Of a stretch of 64,000 nucleotides of DNA, positions 9,599 to 20,509 are shown in pieces (positions within the stretch are counted from its first letter, which is position 1; every line of letters starts with the position of its first letter). Source of the DNA: JAGOEF01 sp964511665 (lineage in GTDB: Bacteria; Bacteroidota; Bacteroidia; Bacteroidales; ML635J-15); assembly GCA_964511665.1 (NCBI GenBank), contig CAZEHA010000009.1:15407-79406 (forward strand). Direction: 5' to 3'. The translations under genes and the position numbers were made by a program. Under the pieces are notes generated by a model. It was not told where the DNA came from and ran no database searches. It was given only the letters and a program-made list of their open reading frames with translations.

Positions 9599-10336
9599 TT
9601 AAAAAGTATTTATTTGTTCTTGCGAAGAAAAAATTCCAATGGGAGAAAAGTTATTGTTGCAGGCATGAATTTCGGTGAGATTGTTGTCGAAAACGTTTTC
9701 TGATAACATTTGAGCATAGGTATAAAATGCCTCATCAAGTTCGTGGCTTTCGATAACATCGGCATCAACAATTATTTTGAAAATGTACATATCATCGTAG
9801 CGTTCAAGTTGAACTGTTTTAGCATCTCCATCGGCAAATCCCGATTCTTTCAGATAATCGAGAAAATCAACTGCCAATTCTTCACTTATGTTTTCGCTGT
9901 AATACAATTGCACCCCATGTGCCGTAATCGATTCTCCAAGATATTCCGACATTTCGAAAACCTCTAGTGTTTCGAGTTTGTCGTTGCATGCATGCAATTC
10001 AACCGGTTTATTGTCGAAAACAAGCTCGGAAATATTCCGTGCAGTATAACTGAAAATCGATTCATAATTGTCGATTTCTTTGTAATTGTCAACAACTACC
10101 ATTCTGAATTGATAGGTATCGCCTTCTTTGGTTAGTTGAACGGTTTTCTTTTCGCCATCGGCAAATCCCGATTGCGTAAGATATTCTCCCAAAGCATCGG
10201 CTTCTGTCTCGCTTATTGCATCGGTGTAAAACAATTGAACTCCATTAAATTCTTTTTCGGTACCATAGTTGGTACAGGCAGTAAATACCGATAAGGCTGC
10301 GAATAGGGCAGTCAATAACATTACATGTGTTTTCAT
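9599..10336 (-). CDS. Lipoprotein with an internal domain duplication
   Basis: A 245-residue protein with a lipoprotein signal (lipobox VFTAC, Cys near residue 21). After the Cys come two copies of a domain of about 105 residues, at roughly 29-130 and 135-235. Shared motifs are GVQL(F/Y)Y, SGFADG, KTVQL, ENVFDN/ELVFDN and HACN. The family is unknown to me and no enzyme motif is visible. It is most likely an outer-membrane or periplasmic lipoprotein. It precedes pfkA on the same strand but is separated from it by a promoter-like element, so it is probably its own unit. Confidence 0.75.
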   Translation of the reverse strand: MKTHVMLLTALFAALSVFTACTNYGTEKEFNGVQLFYTDAISETEADALGEYLTQSGFADGEKKTVQLTKEGDTYQFRMVVVDNYKEIDNYESIFSYTARNISELVFDNKPVELHACNDKLETLEVFEMSEYLGESITAHGVQLYYSENISEELAVDFLDYLKESGFADGDAKTVQLERYDDMYIFKIIVDADVIESHELDEAFYTYAQMLSENVFDNNLTEIHACNNNFSPIGIFSSQEQINTF

Positions 10337-10417
10337 GGTTTTTGTTTTATTTGGTAAAAATTTCTCTTTTCACAAAATTAAAGATATATATAAATATCCC
10401 AACATGTTGGGGTATTT

Positions 10418-13400
10418 TTATTCAAGAAGAATCAACTTGTAGCTATTGCAAATAGAATTTGTTTGAAGACGAATAATATAGGTCCCCGGTTTCAGTCCAT
10501 GCAGCAAGGCATCTAAAACCACTGTGTGCCTGCCGGCAGAACAGTATTGTCTGTTTAGAATTGTTGCTGTCTCTTTGCCGTGTAAATCGTACAGTTTCAG
10601 GCTGACTTCTGTGTCGGTTTTTAAATAAAAACCAATGGTGGAGAACTCCGAGAAAGGATTGGGGATAGCCCAAAGATAAAAAGAACTTGCATTTTGATGA
10701 GAAACAACATGGTTGGGATCGAACACCGTGACGATTTGCTGGCAGTTTGCAGTATTGCCCTGCATGTCGCTTATTATCCATGTTACCTGCGTTTCGCCTA
10801 ACGGAAACAACAAGGGTGCATTGTTTTCAACCGAAGTAACCCCACAGTTATCGTTTGTTTCGGGTATGCCAAGAATTACATTTGAAGCACTAACTTCGCC
10901 TTCATCAACCGGAACATCAATGTTTTCGGGACAAATTACCGTAGGCGGTTCATTGTCGGTTATGTTCACCGTTTGTTGGCAGGTATTCGTGTTTCCATTA
11001 ATATCGGTACATGTCCATAACACGCTTGTTAATCCGGGTTCATAAAATTCGGGCGCATTGTTGGTAAGCGATAAAATATCGCAATTGTCGCTTGCTATGG
11101 CAACACCTAACTCTAGGCCCGAAGTCGTACACATATCGGTATCGGTATAAGTTTCTATGTTTTCGGGACAAACAATAGATGGCAGTTGATTATCGGAAAC
11201 GATAAGTGTTTGCTCGCAAGTGGCTGAGTTGCCGCCGGCATCCGTCACTGTCCATGTAATGGTGTGAATACCTGCCGGGTAGACTTCATCGGCATCGTTC
11301 GAAACAATGAGGTCACTGCAGTTGTCCCATACATCTGGCGTTCCCGGTTGAATGTTTCCGGCAGTGCAAAGGCCTTCGTCAACACTTACTTCGGCATTGG
11401 CCGGACACACAATGGTGGGTTGTTGTGCATCGGTAACGGCGATGGTTTGCTGGCAGGTGTTGATGTTTCCATTAACATCTTCGGCTGTCCATGTAATTAT
11501 GTTAATTCCCAGCACATAAGGCTCTGCAGCATCGTTCGCCAGGCTCAATATACCACAGTTATCGGCAGCCTCGGCCTCAGCAATTTCAATGCCGCTTGCC
11601 GTACATAGATCGGGGTCGGTATCCACCGAAATATCATCAGGACAGGTAATGCTGGGAAGCTGTGCATCGTTTACCGTAACAGTCTGCTCACAGGTGTTTG
11701 CATTTCCGTTTACATCCTGAACCGTCCATGTAACTATTGTTATTCCCACCGGGTAGGTTTCGGGAGCATCGTTATATGAATTAAGCACACCGCAATTGTC
11801 GCCGGTGCTTGCATCACCCAGTTCTACACCGCTTGCCGTGCATAAATCGGTGTCGGTATTTACCGAAACATGTGATGGACACACTATTTCAGGTAACTGA
11901 AGGTCGGCAACCGTGAGTGTTTGTTCGCAGATTTCAGTATTTCCGTTTACATCTTCAACAGTCCATGTAATTGTATGAACCCCAACGCTAAATGGTTCCA
12001 CCGCATCGTTGGTAACCGAAAGTATATCGCAATTATCGAAAGTAGTTGGTGTTCCCAAATCTACCCCGCTGGCCGTACACAAATCAGCATCGGTATTCAC
12101 CAATACATCGGCAGGGCAGTTAATTACCGGTAATTGATTTTCGGTAACAATAAGTGTTTGCAAACAGATTTCGGTGTTCCCATTTACATCTTCCACAGTC
12201 CAAGTAATGGTGTGTTCCCCAACGCTAAATGGTTCCACAGCATCGTTGGTAACCGAAAGGATATCGCAATTATCGGAAGAGCTTGGTGTTCCCAAATCCA
12301 CCCCGCTGGCGGTACACAAATTGGCATCGGTATTCACCGAAACAGAACCAGGGCAAACCATTTCGGGTATCTGGTTATCGGTTACAGTAACAGTCTGTTG
12401 GCAGGTGTTGAAGTTTCCGTTCACATCTTCCACAGTCCAGATAATTGTAGTTACTCCAACTGGGTAAGGTTCTGTAGCATCGTTAAACGAAGTAAGTACA
12501 CCACAATTATCGCTAGTAGCCGGATTGCCCAGAACAACACCGCTGGCTGTACAAAGGTCTGTATCGGTATTTGCCGAAACATTAGCAGGGCACACTATTT
12601 CAGGTAACTGAAGGTCGGCAACCGTGAGTGTTTGTTCGCAGATTTCAGTATTTCCGTTTACATCTTCAACAGTCCATGTAATTGTATGAACCCCAACGCT
12701 AAATGGTTCCACCGCATCGTTGGTAACCGAAAGTATATCGCAATTATCGAAAGTAGTTGGTGTTCCCAAATCTACCCCGCTGGCCGTACACAAATCAGCA
12801 TCGGTATTCACCAATACATCGGCAGGGCAGTTAATTACCGGTAATTGATTTTCGGTAACAATAAGTGTTTGCAAACAGATTTCGGTGTTCCCATTTACAT
12901 CTTCCACAGTCCAAGTAATGGTGTGTTCCCCAACGCTAAATGGTTCCACAGCATCGTTGGTAACCGAAAGGATATCGCAATTATCGGAAGAGCTTGGTGT
13001 TCCCAAATCCACCCCGCTGGCGGTACACAAATTGGCATCGGTATTCACCGAAACAGAACCAGGGCAAACCATTTCGGGTATCTGGTTATCGGTTACAGTA
13101 ACAGTCTGTTGGCAGGTGTTGAAGTTTCCGTTCACATCTTCCACAGTCCAGATAATTGTAGTTACTCCAACTGGGTAAGGTTCTGTAGCATCGTTAAACG
13201 AAGTAAGTACACCACAATTATCGCTAGTAGCCGGATTGCCCAGAACAACACCGCTGGCTGTACAAAGGTCTGTATCGGTATTTGCCGAAACATTAGCAGG
13301 GCACACTATTTCAGGTAACTGAAGGTCGGCAACCGTGAGTGTTTGTTCGCAGATTTCAGTATTTCCGTTTACATCTTCAACAGTCCATGTAATTGTATGA

Positions 13401-16400
13401 ACCCCAACGCTAAATGGTTCCACCGCATCGTTGGTAACCGAAAGTATATCGCAATTATCGAAAGTAGTTGGTGTTCCCAAATCTACCCCGCTGGCCGTAC
13501 ACAAATCAGCATCGGTATTCACCAATACATCGGCAGGGCAGTTAATTACCGGNNNNNNNNNNNNNNNNNNNNNNNNNNNNNNNNNNNNNNNNNNNNNNNN
13601 NNNNNNNNNNNNNNNNNNNNNNNNNNNNNNNNNNNNNNNNNNNNNNNNNNNNTACACAAATCAGCATCGGTATTCACCAATACATCGGCAGGGCAGTTAA
13701 TTACCGGCGATTGAACATCGGTGATGGTAGCCGTATAGTTGCACGATGCGGTATTTCCCGATGCATCGGTTGCGGTCCAAGTTATTTCGGTTATGCCGGT
13801 GTTTAGTTCAACACCATGCAAACTACCCGTTCCTTCGCCGGTAGTGGCGCCCGATAATTCATAAGTAATAGTTGCTCCGGGGCAATTGTCGCTAAAATCA
13901 GGATCGGTTTCTATGGTCTGAATGTATGTAACGTTTATTTCTGCAAAATAATCATTAAGCAAAGGGTCAGCCCAGAGTCCCCATAAATCGGGAAGGGAAA
14001 TGATTCTAAAAGTATTAATACCGCCTGCGATATAATTATTGCTGTTTAAGCTCATTGCTACAATATTTTGTGCCGATGATCCTGTGCAATTATACCATGC
14101 CGGAGTTTGGAACGAAGGTGCTTCTAAGCCATTAAATTGGGTTGTATGTAAGAACCCCGGAAAGAACTCAGGCCCAACACTAAATGTTAATTGAACATCG
14201 GTTACGATTCCCGATTCTGTATCTGTCCAGTTGAACCCCACGTTATCGTAGTAATTCACCCACGATGTGTTTTCCTGTCCCGGGTCGCATTCAAACAAAT
14301 TAACAAGATTGTCAATAGTGATAGGATATGTTTTTTGAACTACCTTAACCGGATTGTTAACGGAGTAATAGCAATTAGCAGTATCGGTAAACTGTTCAAA
14401 GTTTTCGGGGCAGCTAATTACCGGGGGCGTATTATCAATAATCAATACATCGAAACTGCAGGTATCGGTATTTCCGGCATTATCGGTAGTTACAAAAGTG
14501 TTGGTTGTGTTACCCACAGGGAAAAACGACCCGGTAGGCAAACCTTCGATTTGAGCTGTATAGGTGGTTTCCCATTGAATCCGTATTTTTCCGGGGCCTT
14601 CGTTTACCCCCACACTTGTAGATGCATCGTAAACACCACCTATGTAACCCGATCCGCCGCCGGCGTTATTACCGGCACCGCCGCCATAATAACCGCCTCC
14701 GCCGCCACAAAATGTGTTTACACTCGCTGTATTGCTCCCTCCCAAGCCGAATGAACCCGGATACCACCCCGAGCTACCGCCCTCTGTTTGGGTCCCTCCC
14801 CCTCCGAAATTTCCGGTTCCACCGGTTCCTGAGAGGCCACCACCATCTCCACCATTGCTGTAACAGCAGGCACCGCCTCCACCACCGGCAACAATTACTC
14901 TGTCGTAGAGGCTGTTGCCAGCTTTTCGCACATCAGAAGCACCGCCGCCGCTTCCCCTAATACCATTGCTTCCTCCATAACCTGCACCACCTCCGTTAAA
15001 AGCTTCTTGGCGGCTTGCACCCGAGTTAGATGGGCCATGCTGACCTACATAAACATATAGAGTTTCGCCCGGAGTAACAGCCAGTTTTCCGGTTGAGTAT
15101 CCACCCAAACCTCCAATGCCAATACTTGCCTGATATTGTCCGTTACCACCCTGCGCTCCATAAGCTTCAATTTCGATGTAATTAACCCCTTCGGGGACTA
15201 CCCATGTTTGTTCTGCGCCCGTATAATCGAACTCCTCGGTTCCTGTTGTAGCGACAAAACAATTATCGGTGGCCACCGGATAGGAATAATGAACGATGGC
15301 ACCGCAAGCTCCCGGGTCGTTGTTTTGAGTTATATTGGCAGGGCAAGTTATCTGGGGATTTTCGGTATCGTTTACGGTAACTTCGAATGTGCACAAATCT
15401 GAACCGGCAATATTATTGGCTGTAACATTTACTACAGTTGTTCCCACAGGGAAAAACGATCCCGATTCGTGAGAGTAGCTTAATGAAGGCGGAGGTGTTC
15501 CCGTGGCTGTTGCAGCAGCAAAACTAACGATTGCACCACAAGAACCCATGTCGTTGGAAACTATTATGTTTTCGGGGCATGTAACTATCGGAGCAGTGGC
15601 AATGGGGTCTATCCCTTCAGTGTATTCGTAGGCTCCCATATCAACTATCAGGTTTTGGATTCTTACGGCGCCTCGTATGTCGGTTGATTGTGTTACATAG
15701 CTGTTTTCTCCTGTGTTAATGCATGGCGACAAATCAAGAAGACGATAGTCGTGATTTTCGGGGTTGGCGAAAACAGGGTTGTCCGAAATATTTCCTGTTC
15801 CGGGAGGTAATGGAATGCTGTTGCAATGAATCATGCTGATATTATTCTCGCGATAGTTCGAAACATTTTCAGATGTATTGTAGTTGAATTGTAAAATACA
15901 ATTTCGATATTCACCGCCATTAATTACGTGGCCAACACCACCGTAGTTCAATGCTTTGTTTCCAACAAAAGTGCAGCCCGTAAAGAACACTCCCTGCGAG
16001 CCCCAGAAACTTCCCCAATCGACAAATGCCCCGCCCCCACCTGCTGTGCAATATGGTGCATAGTTATTGGCAATCAGACAGTTGGTAAATCTGCCCCGAT
16101 GGTATATTCGTATTCCGCCCCCCCCTTGATTAAACGACGTAGAGTTCAATGTAGTCTGGTTTCCGGTAATTTCACAATTAATAAATTCGGCACCTGCCCC
16201 GCAATTTACCACATTTACACCTGCGCCGGAACCCGAGCACAAATTGTTTTTTATTACCGAATTTACTACAACAGTATTATTTAATCCAGGGTTCACCTCG
16301 GGCCCCATCATGGTGATGCCGCCCCCGCCTTTAGCAAAATTGTATTTAATAACCAGATTTTGCAGTAAGGGCGATTGCGATTCTATCATAAGGCCACCCC

Positions 16401-16947
16401 CTTGTGTGTCGGGAGTAGTTTCTGCGTTGGCGTTACCGCCGGTAATGGTAAATCCGTCGAGAATGGAGGCCTGAGTAAGTGCCGGACTGATGTCAGACGA
16501 TAACCTGAATACATGGTAGCAATTTTCTTCGTTGTTTGAAAAGCTTAACGATATACCCGATCCGGAACAAATATCATCGCCATTCAAGTCGCCGCTCAAT
16601 ATGGTTTCGTTTTCACCGCCTTCGCCAAAATCGACACGCTGATCGACTGCTGTTTCGGTTCCGGCAAAACCACCGTAAATGGCAACTCCCTCAATCAGCC
16701 TGAAATGCCGGTTGCGCGCATCGCCACCCAATCCATAATCGTAAGTTGGTGTATAGGTACCCCGCGCCACCCAAATTTCATCTCCCGAAACGGCAACATC
16801 CAACGCATCCTGCAACGAGAGAAAAGCATTTTCCCAGCTGCTGCCATTGTGGGTACCTGTTGCGTCATATTTTACATAAATAGTGGCTGAAACACAAAAT
16901 TGCACACTGAGTACAACAGATATGATTAAAAAATATATTTTATTCAT
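10418..16947 (-). CDS. Giant secreted HYR-repeat protein with T9SS sorting domain (interrupted by an assembly gap)
   Basis: Two open frames, split by 100 N, are one gene. Deleting the N run and one copy of the duplicated 55-base flank (155 bases in all) joins them in frame and gives about 2,124 residues. From the N-terminus: signal peptide (residues 1-20); a right-handed parallel beta-helix region (about 22-440) with choice-of-anchor-type motifs; HYR domains; a glycine-rich ALK/LTK-like domain (about 570-770); then a long run of HYR domains of about 79 residues with the ...VNTD.DLCTASG...DNC...W(T)VED.NGN pattern; and a C-terminal T9SS domain (AIPNPFSEFS, then LKPGTYIIRL). It is probably a cell-surface adhesin-like fibre. 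True length is uncertain because identical 711-bp units can be collapsed in assembly. Confidence 0.85.
11880..13552 (-). repeat. Tandem 711-bp repeat encoding triple-HYR units
   Basis: Units start at 11880, 12591 and 13302, exactly 711 bp apart (237 residues, three HYR domains). The first two are complete and look identical at the DNA level. The third runs 251 bp into the N gap. Sequence outside this block is related (HYR) but clearly diverged, so the identical block reflects recent amplification, concerted evolution or assembly duplication. Confidence 0.85.
13553..13652. other. Assembly gap of exactly 100 N
   Basis: A placeholder-length gap. The 55 bases on its left (13498-13552) are identical to the 55 bases on its right (13653-13707), as expected when two contigs that share a 55-base overlap are placed side by side with filler between them. 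Confidence 0.95.
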
Positions 16948-17046
16948 AAATCAATATATTATGTTAATAATAAAAAGCAAAGTGTTTATACAAATATAGC
17001 AAATTTATATTTGATTTAAAAACTATTTTATTACGGGAATATTTTG

Positions 17047-17079
17047 TTGTGCGGTAAGTGGCTATTATTACTATTTTTG
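17047..17079 (+). promoter_or_regulatory. Candidate glyS promoter
   Basis: TTG at 17047-17049 is followed after 22 bp by TATTTTTG at 17072-17079, a match to the Bacteroidota TAnnTTTG element. The start codon of glyS lies 17 bp downstream, which implies a very short leader. Confidence 0.5.
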
Positions 17080-17095
17080 CCCAAAACTTACGAAT

Positions 17096-18631
17096 ATGAG
17101 CGGAGAAGAATTATTCAAAAAACTGATATCGCATTGTAAAGAATACGGTTTTATTTTTCAGTCGAGTGAGATATACGATGGTTTAAGCGCGGTGTACGAC
17201 TATGGCCAAAATGGTGCAGCACTCAAAAACAACATACGCGACTACTGGTGGCGGGCAATGACCCAGATGAACGAAGAAGTGGTGGGCATCGATGCGGCCA
17301 TATTTATGCATCCCACTGTGTGGAAAGCTTCGGGCCATGTTGATGCATTCAACGACCCGCTTATCGACAACAAAGATTCGAAGAAACGCTATCGTGCCGA
17401 TGTGCTCATTGAAGACTATATTCTGAAACTCGAAGATAAAATCGAAAAGGAAGTTGAAAAAGCTGCCAAGCGCTTTGGCGATAGTTTCGATGCCACAATG
17501 TTCCGCTCTACCAATGCACGGGTGCTTGAGTATTCGTCGAAAATTGATACAGTGCGGGCAAAAATGATTGGTGCTTTCGAAGGCAGCGATTTACAGGCGG
17601 TGAAAGCCCTCATCGAAGAGTTGGGTATTGTGTGCCCCGTGTCGGGATCGCGCAACTGGACCGATGTGCGGCAGTTTAATCTGATGTTCGACACCAAGAT
17701 GGGTTCGGTAGCCGAAGGTGCCGATGTTATCTACCTGCGCCCCGAAACAGCTCAGGGCATTTTTGTAAATTTTCTGAACGTGATGAAAACCGGTCGCATG
17801 AAGCTTCCGTTTGGTATTGCACAAACCGGAAAGGCTTTCCGCAACGAAATTGTGGCGCGGCAGTTTATCTTCCGCATGCGCGAGTTCGAACAAATGGAGA
17901 TGCAATACTTTGTGAAGCCAGGCACCGAGCTCGAATGGTTCGAACAATGGCGCGAAAAACGCATGAAATGGCATCATTCGTTTGGTTTCGATACGGCCAA
18001 ATACCGCTGGCACAAACACGACAAGCTGGCGCACTATGCCAATGCCGCCTACGACATCGAATTCGATTTTCCGTTTGGGTTTAAAGAAATCGAAGGTATT
18101 CACTCGCGTACCGATTTCGATTTGATGAAGCATCAGGAATTTTCGGGCAAAAAAATGAATTATTTCGACCCCGAAACCAACGAAAGCTTTGTGCCGTATG
18201 TGGTTGAAACATCTATTGGTCTCGACCGCACTTTTCTGATGCTGATGTCGGCCGCCTACTGCGAAGAACAGGTGGGCGACGAAACCCGTGTGGTACTTCG
18301 TATTCCGGCTCCGCTGGCACCGGTAAAAGCAGCTATTATGCCATTGGTGAAAAAAGACGGACTACCCGAAATAGCCCGGCAGATTATCGACGGACTTAAG
18401 TACGACGTGGTGTGCCAGTACGACGAGAAAGACTCCATCGGGCGCCGATACCGCCGTCAGGATGCTGTGGGCACACCCTTCTGTATCACGGTTGACCACC
18501 AAACCACCACCGACAACACCGTAACCATACGCTACCGCGACAGCATGCAGCAGGAGCGCGTGGCTATTGATGCCCTCGGAGATATTATCCGCGAAAAAAC
18601 CGATATCAGGAATATGCTGAAGATGCTGTAA
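17096..18631 (+). CDS. glyS: Glycyl-tRNA synthetase, single-chain class II type
   Basis: A 511-residue enzyme that charges tRNA-Gly. It is the homodimeric, eukaryote-like form. Class II motifs are visible: PETAQGIFVNF, the motif 2 region FGIAQTGKAFRNEI followed by RMREFEQMEMQYFV, and motif 3 ETSIGLDRTFL. The C-terminal anticodon-binding domain (from about residue 405) includes APLAPVKAAIMPLVKK and the final VTIRYRDSMQQ segment. It starts immediately after a good promoter element and is transcribed alone, opposite to the HYR-protein gene. Confidence 0.95.
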   Translation: MSGEELFKKLISHCKEYGFIFQSSEIYDGLSAVYDYGQNGAALKNNIRDYWWRAMTQMNEEVVGIDAAIFMHPTVWKASGHVDAFNDPLIDNKDSKKRYRADVLIEDYILKLEDKIEKEVEKAAKRFGDSFDATMFRSTNARVLEYSSKIDTVRAKMIGAFEGSDLQAVKALIEELGIVCPVSGSRNWTDVRQFNLMFDTKMGSVAEGADVIYLRPETAQGIFVNFLNVMKTGRMKLPFGIAQTGKAFRNEIVARQFIFRMREFEQMEMQYFVKPGTELEWFEQWREKRMKWHHSFGFDTAKYRWHKHDKLAHYANAAYDIEFDFPFGFKEIEGIHSRTDFDLMKHQEFSGKKMNYFDPETNESFVPYVVETSIGLDRTFLMLMSAAYCEEQVGDETRVVLRIPAPLAPVKAAIMPLVKKDGLPEIARQIIDGLKYDVVCQYDEKDSIGRRYRRQDAVGTPFCITVDHQTTTDNTVTIRYRDSMQQERVAIDALGDIIREKTDIRNMLKML

Positions 18632-18696
18632 AGGGGGTATTAAGTTCGACAACACATAACCTAAACATTGTCTCTGAAATAAAACCTCATACGCCC

Positions 18697-19727
18697 ATGA
18701 AACCTATCATCATCCTCGCAATTATCGGTTTGCTGGCATGCTCATCGCCACAGAATGCGAATAACAACACTCAGGACAAGGCAGCGGCTGAAACCGAAGA
18801 ATGCAGCAATTTGTATGCGTTTCAAGATTACTTTGTTGACCTCAACGAGAACAATGCCGTGCTGATTGATGGCATTCCGGCGCAACACTTTAAAAACTGC
18901 TCGAAATATGCGCACCGGTTCCGGAACATAGTGGCCGATTCGGTGTACCTTAACGGGAAGACCTATAACGTTGATAAAAACAAGGCAAAAGGCATATACA
19001 ACATCAACATTTTTGAAGAGGGCAAGCAATTAGCTACCATAAAACTACCTGTAGAAAGGCCGCTACCCGAGGTTCACGAGTACTCCATTTATCTGCTGCC
19101 GTATCAGAACGACATCATCATGTTTATGGAAGACATGTACACCACCCAGTATACCATTTGTAAATACAATGCCGGCGGAACCGAAATCATGCGCACGGAG
19201 CTTGAGCACACCTACATTACCCACCCTGAACCCAACACCAACGAGTACAATCGATACCTGTATTTTCACGGCCTTACCCATTCGCAGATGATTTTTAGCT
19301 CACATATTGCCTTTGCCGAAAAAAACAAAACCATTACAGCCTGATTGGCATTGTTTCGAAAGAGGGCGACTGTTTTCTGGTTCAAATGACCGACAACACC
19401 CAATTCACATTCGATTTACCCAATAGCGAACCGGCCTGCGATTTTATTTTACAGGGACATTTGCTGTACATTGCCAATTACCATCCGATTGCCACCGGCT
19501 CGAGCCTGCACTGCTTCGACATGAGCACCGGAAAAATGAAGTGGACTGCCGATGTAAAGCAAATTAATGCCTCGCACTCGGAGTATTATAACATGGTGAC
19601 ACTGAGCATGTATAAGAATAAAATAATCATGGAAGGCAACGAAGCCTATGGCGATTATTTACAATTGTTTGATGCTGAAACGGGTAAACGACTGGCTGAA
19701 TTCGGCGATTTCATCGATGTGAAATAA
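18697..19727 (+). pseudogene. Frameshifted lipoprotein gene (propeller/PQQ-like repeats)
   Basis: Two frames describe one protein. The first (18697-19344) starts with a lipoprotein signal (lipobox LLAC) and runs 215 residues. The second is open from before its first ATG at 19386 and ends at 19727. Reading the second frame upstream gives KNQNHYSLIGIVSKEG, which joins smoothly to the first frame around the A-rich tract at 19319-19330. The combined product would be about 340 residues. The C-terminal part has LHCFDMSTGKMKW, the style of a PQQ-like beta-propeller strand. The lesion is either a real -1/+2 frameshift or a homopolymer sequencing error, and the function is unknown. Confidence 0.65.
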
Positions 19728-19774
19728 TGCTTTACAAATTTGAATTCCGTTAACAAAACAAATAATTACGCGAT

Positions 19775-20080
19775 ATGAATCCACTCGAAGTTTTTCAAAA
19801 GGAGGCTCCCGAAGTTGCCGTAGCATTCAACGGTTTAATAGAAGCCTTAAAAAACACCGCCGGCCTCGACGCCAAAACCAAACAACTGGTGTACATTGGT
19901 ATCAAGGCGTCGATGGGCGACACCACCGCCATTTATCACCACGTTCCCATGGCAAAAAAACTGGGCGCTACCCGCGACGAAATACGCGACACAATTCTGA
20001 TTACCCTGTCGGTATGCGGACTAAAAGGCGTTGCCTCGTGCCTCCCGACAGCCCTTGAAGTGTACGACAAAACCGAGTAA
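19775..20080 (+). CDS. Carboxymuconolactone decarboxylase family protein lacking the CxxC pair
   Basis: A 101-residue all-helical protein with the CMD/AhpD signature LDAKTKQLVYIGIKA...H...AKKLGATRDEIRDTI. AhpD-type members use a CxxC pair before the His for peroxidase activity. Here that position reads DTTAIYHH, so no redox-active disulfide is present and AhpD-like activity is unlikely. Two Cys near the C-terminus (VCGLKGVASC) are not in the catalytic position. It is separated by 47 bp from the frameshifted lipoprotein gene. Confidence 0.8.
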   Translation: MNPLEVFQKEAPEVAVAFNGLIEALKNTAGLDAKTKQLVYIGIKASMGDTTAIYHHVPMAKKLGATRDEIRDTILITLSVCGLKGVASCLPTALEVYDKTE

Positions 20081-20205
20081 TATAAAAATGTAAAAAGTCA
20101 GAAGTCAAATGTCAAATGCTTTGTGAACGGTTTTTACGGAAGTGGTTGTTTTCGATAATAGCATTCTCATTTAACACTAGATATTTGACCTGTTATTGTT
20201 CTCCC

Positions 20206-20505
20206 CTAAAAACACACATCCACATTCCACACGCTCACACTCAACAACTCATCTTTGTTGAATGCATTCCGGTTATACTCCTTTAGGGCTTCAATAAGGG
20301 CTGCTGCAGCTGCATCGTCGATGGCCTGCACAAATACAACGTTGTTGTAGCCCGGCCATACGGCATTGTTCATCCGGTGATTTCCCAATGGCAACCGCAC
20401 CGCTACATTGTCGAGAATCTGATATCCTGCTACAGATGCATTGTCGAGGATTTCGGTAACAATATGCGTTGTGCTTACATTGCACGAAATATACACGGCT
20501 TTCAT
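20206..20505 (-). CDS. Small RND-operon-associated protein (PG0541-like)
   Basis: A 99-residue protein without signal or membrane segment, starting 4 bp after the RND pump stop and therefore the last gene of the efflux operon. The pattern (short beta strands, VQAIDDAAAAALIEALKEYN helix) resembles a PII/ferredoxin-like alpha-beta fold. I recall a Bacteroidota family of transporter-associated proteins named after PG0541 in this position. A regulatory or assembly role for the pump is inference from context. Confidence 0.6.
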   Translation of the reverse strand: MKAVYISCNVSTTHIVTEILDNASVAGYQILDNVAVRLPLGNHRMNNAVWPGYNNVVFVQAIDDAAAAALIEALKEYNRNAFNKDELLSVSVWNVDVCF

Positions 20506-20509
20506 AGGC

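Noticed and set aside
11880..13552. CRISPR-like or mobile repeat array
   Set aside because: The period is 711 bp and each unit is continuous coding sequence for HYR domains; there are no spacers, no cas genes and no transposase.
11921..13714. Plus-strand ORFs of 70-157 aa repeated three times in the HYR gene
   Set aside because: They are antisense shadows that repeat only because the HYR DNA repeats.
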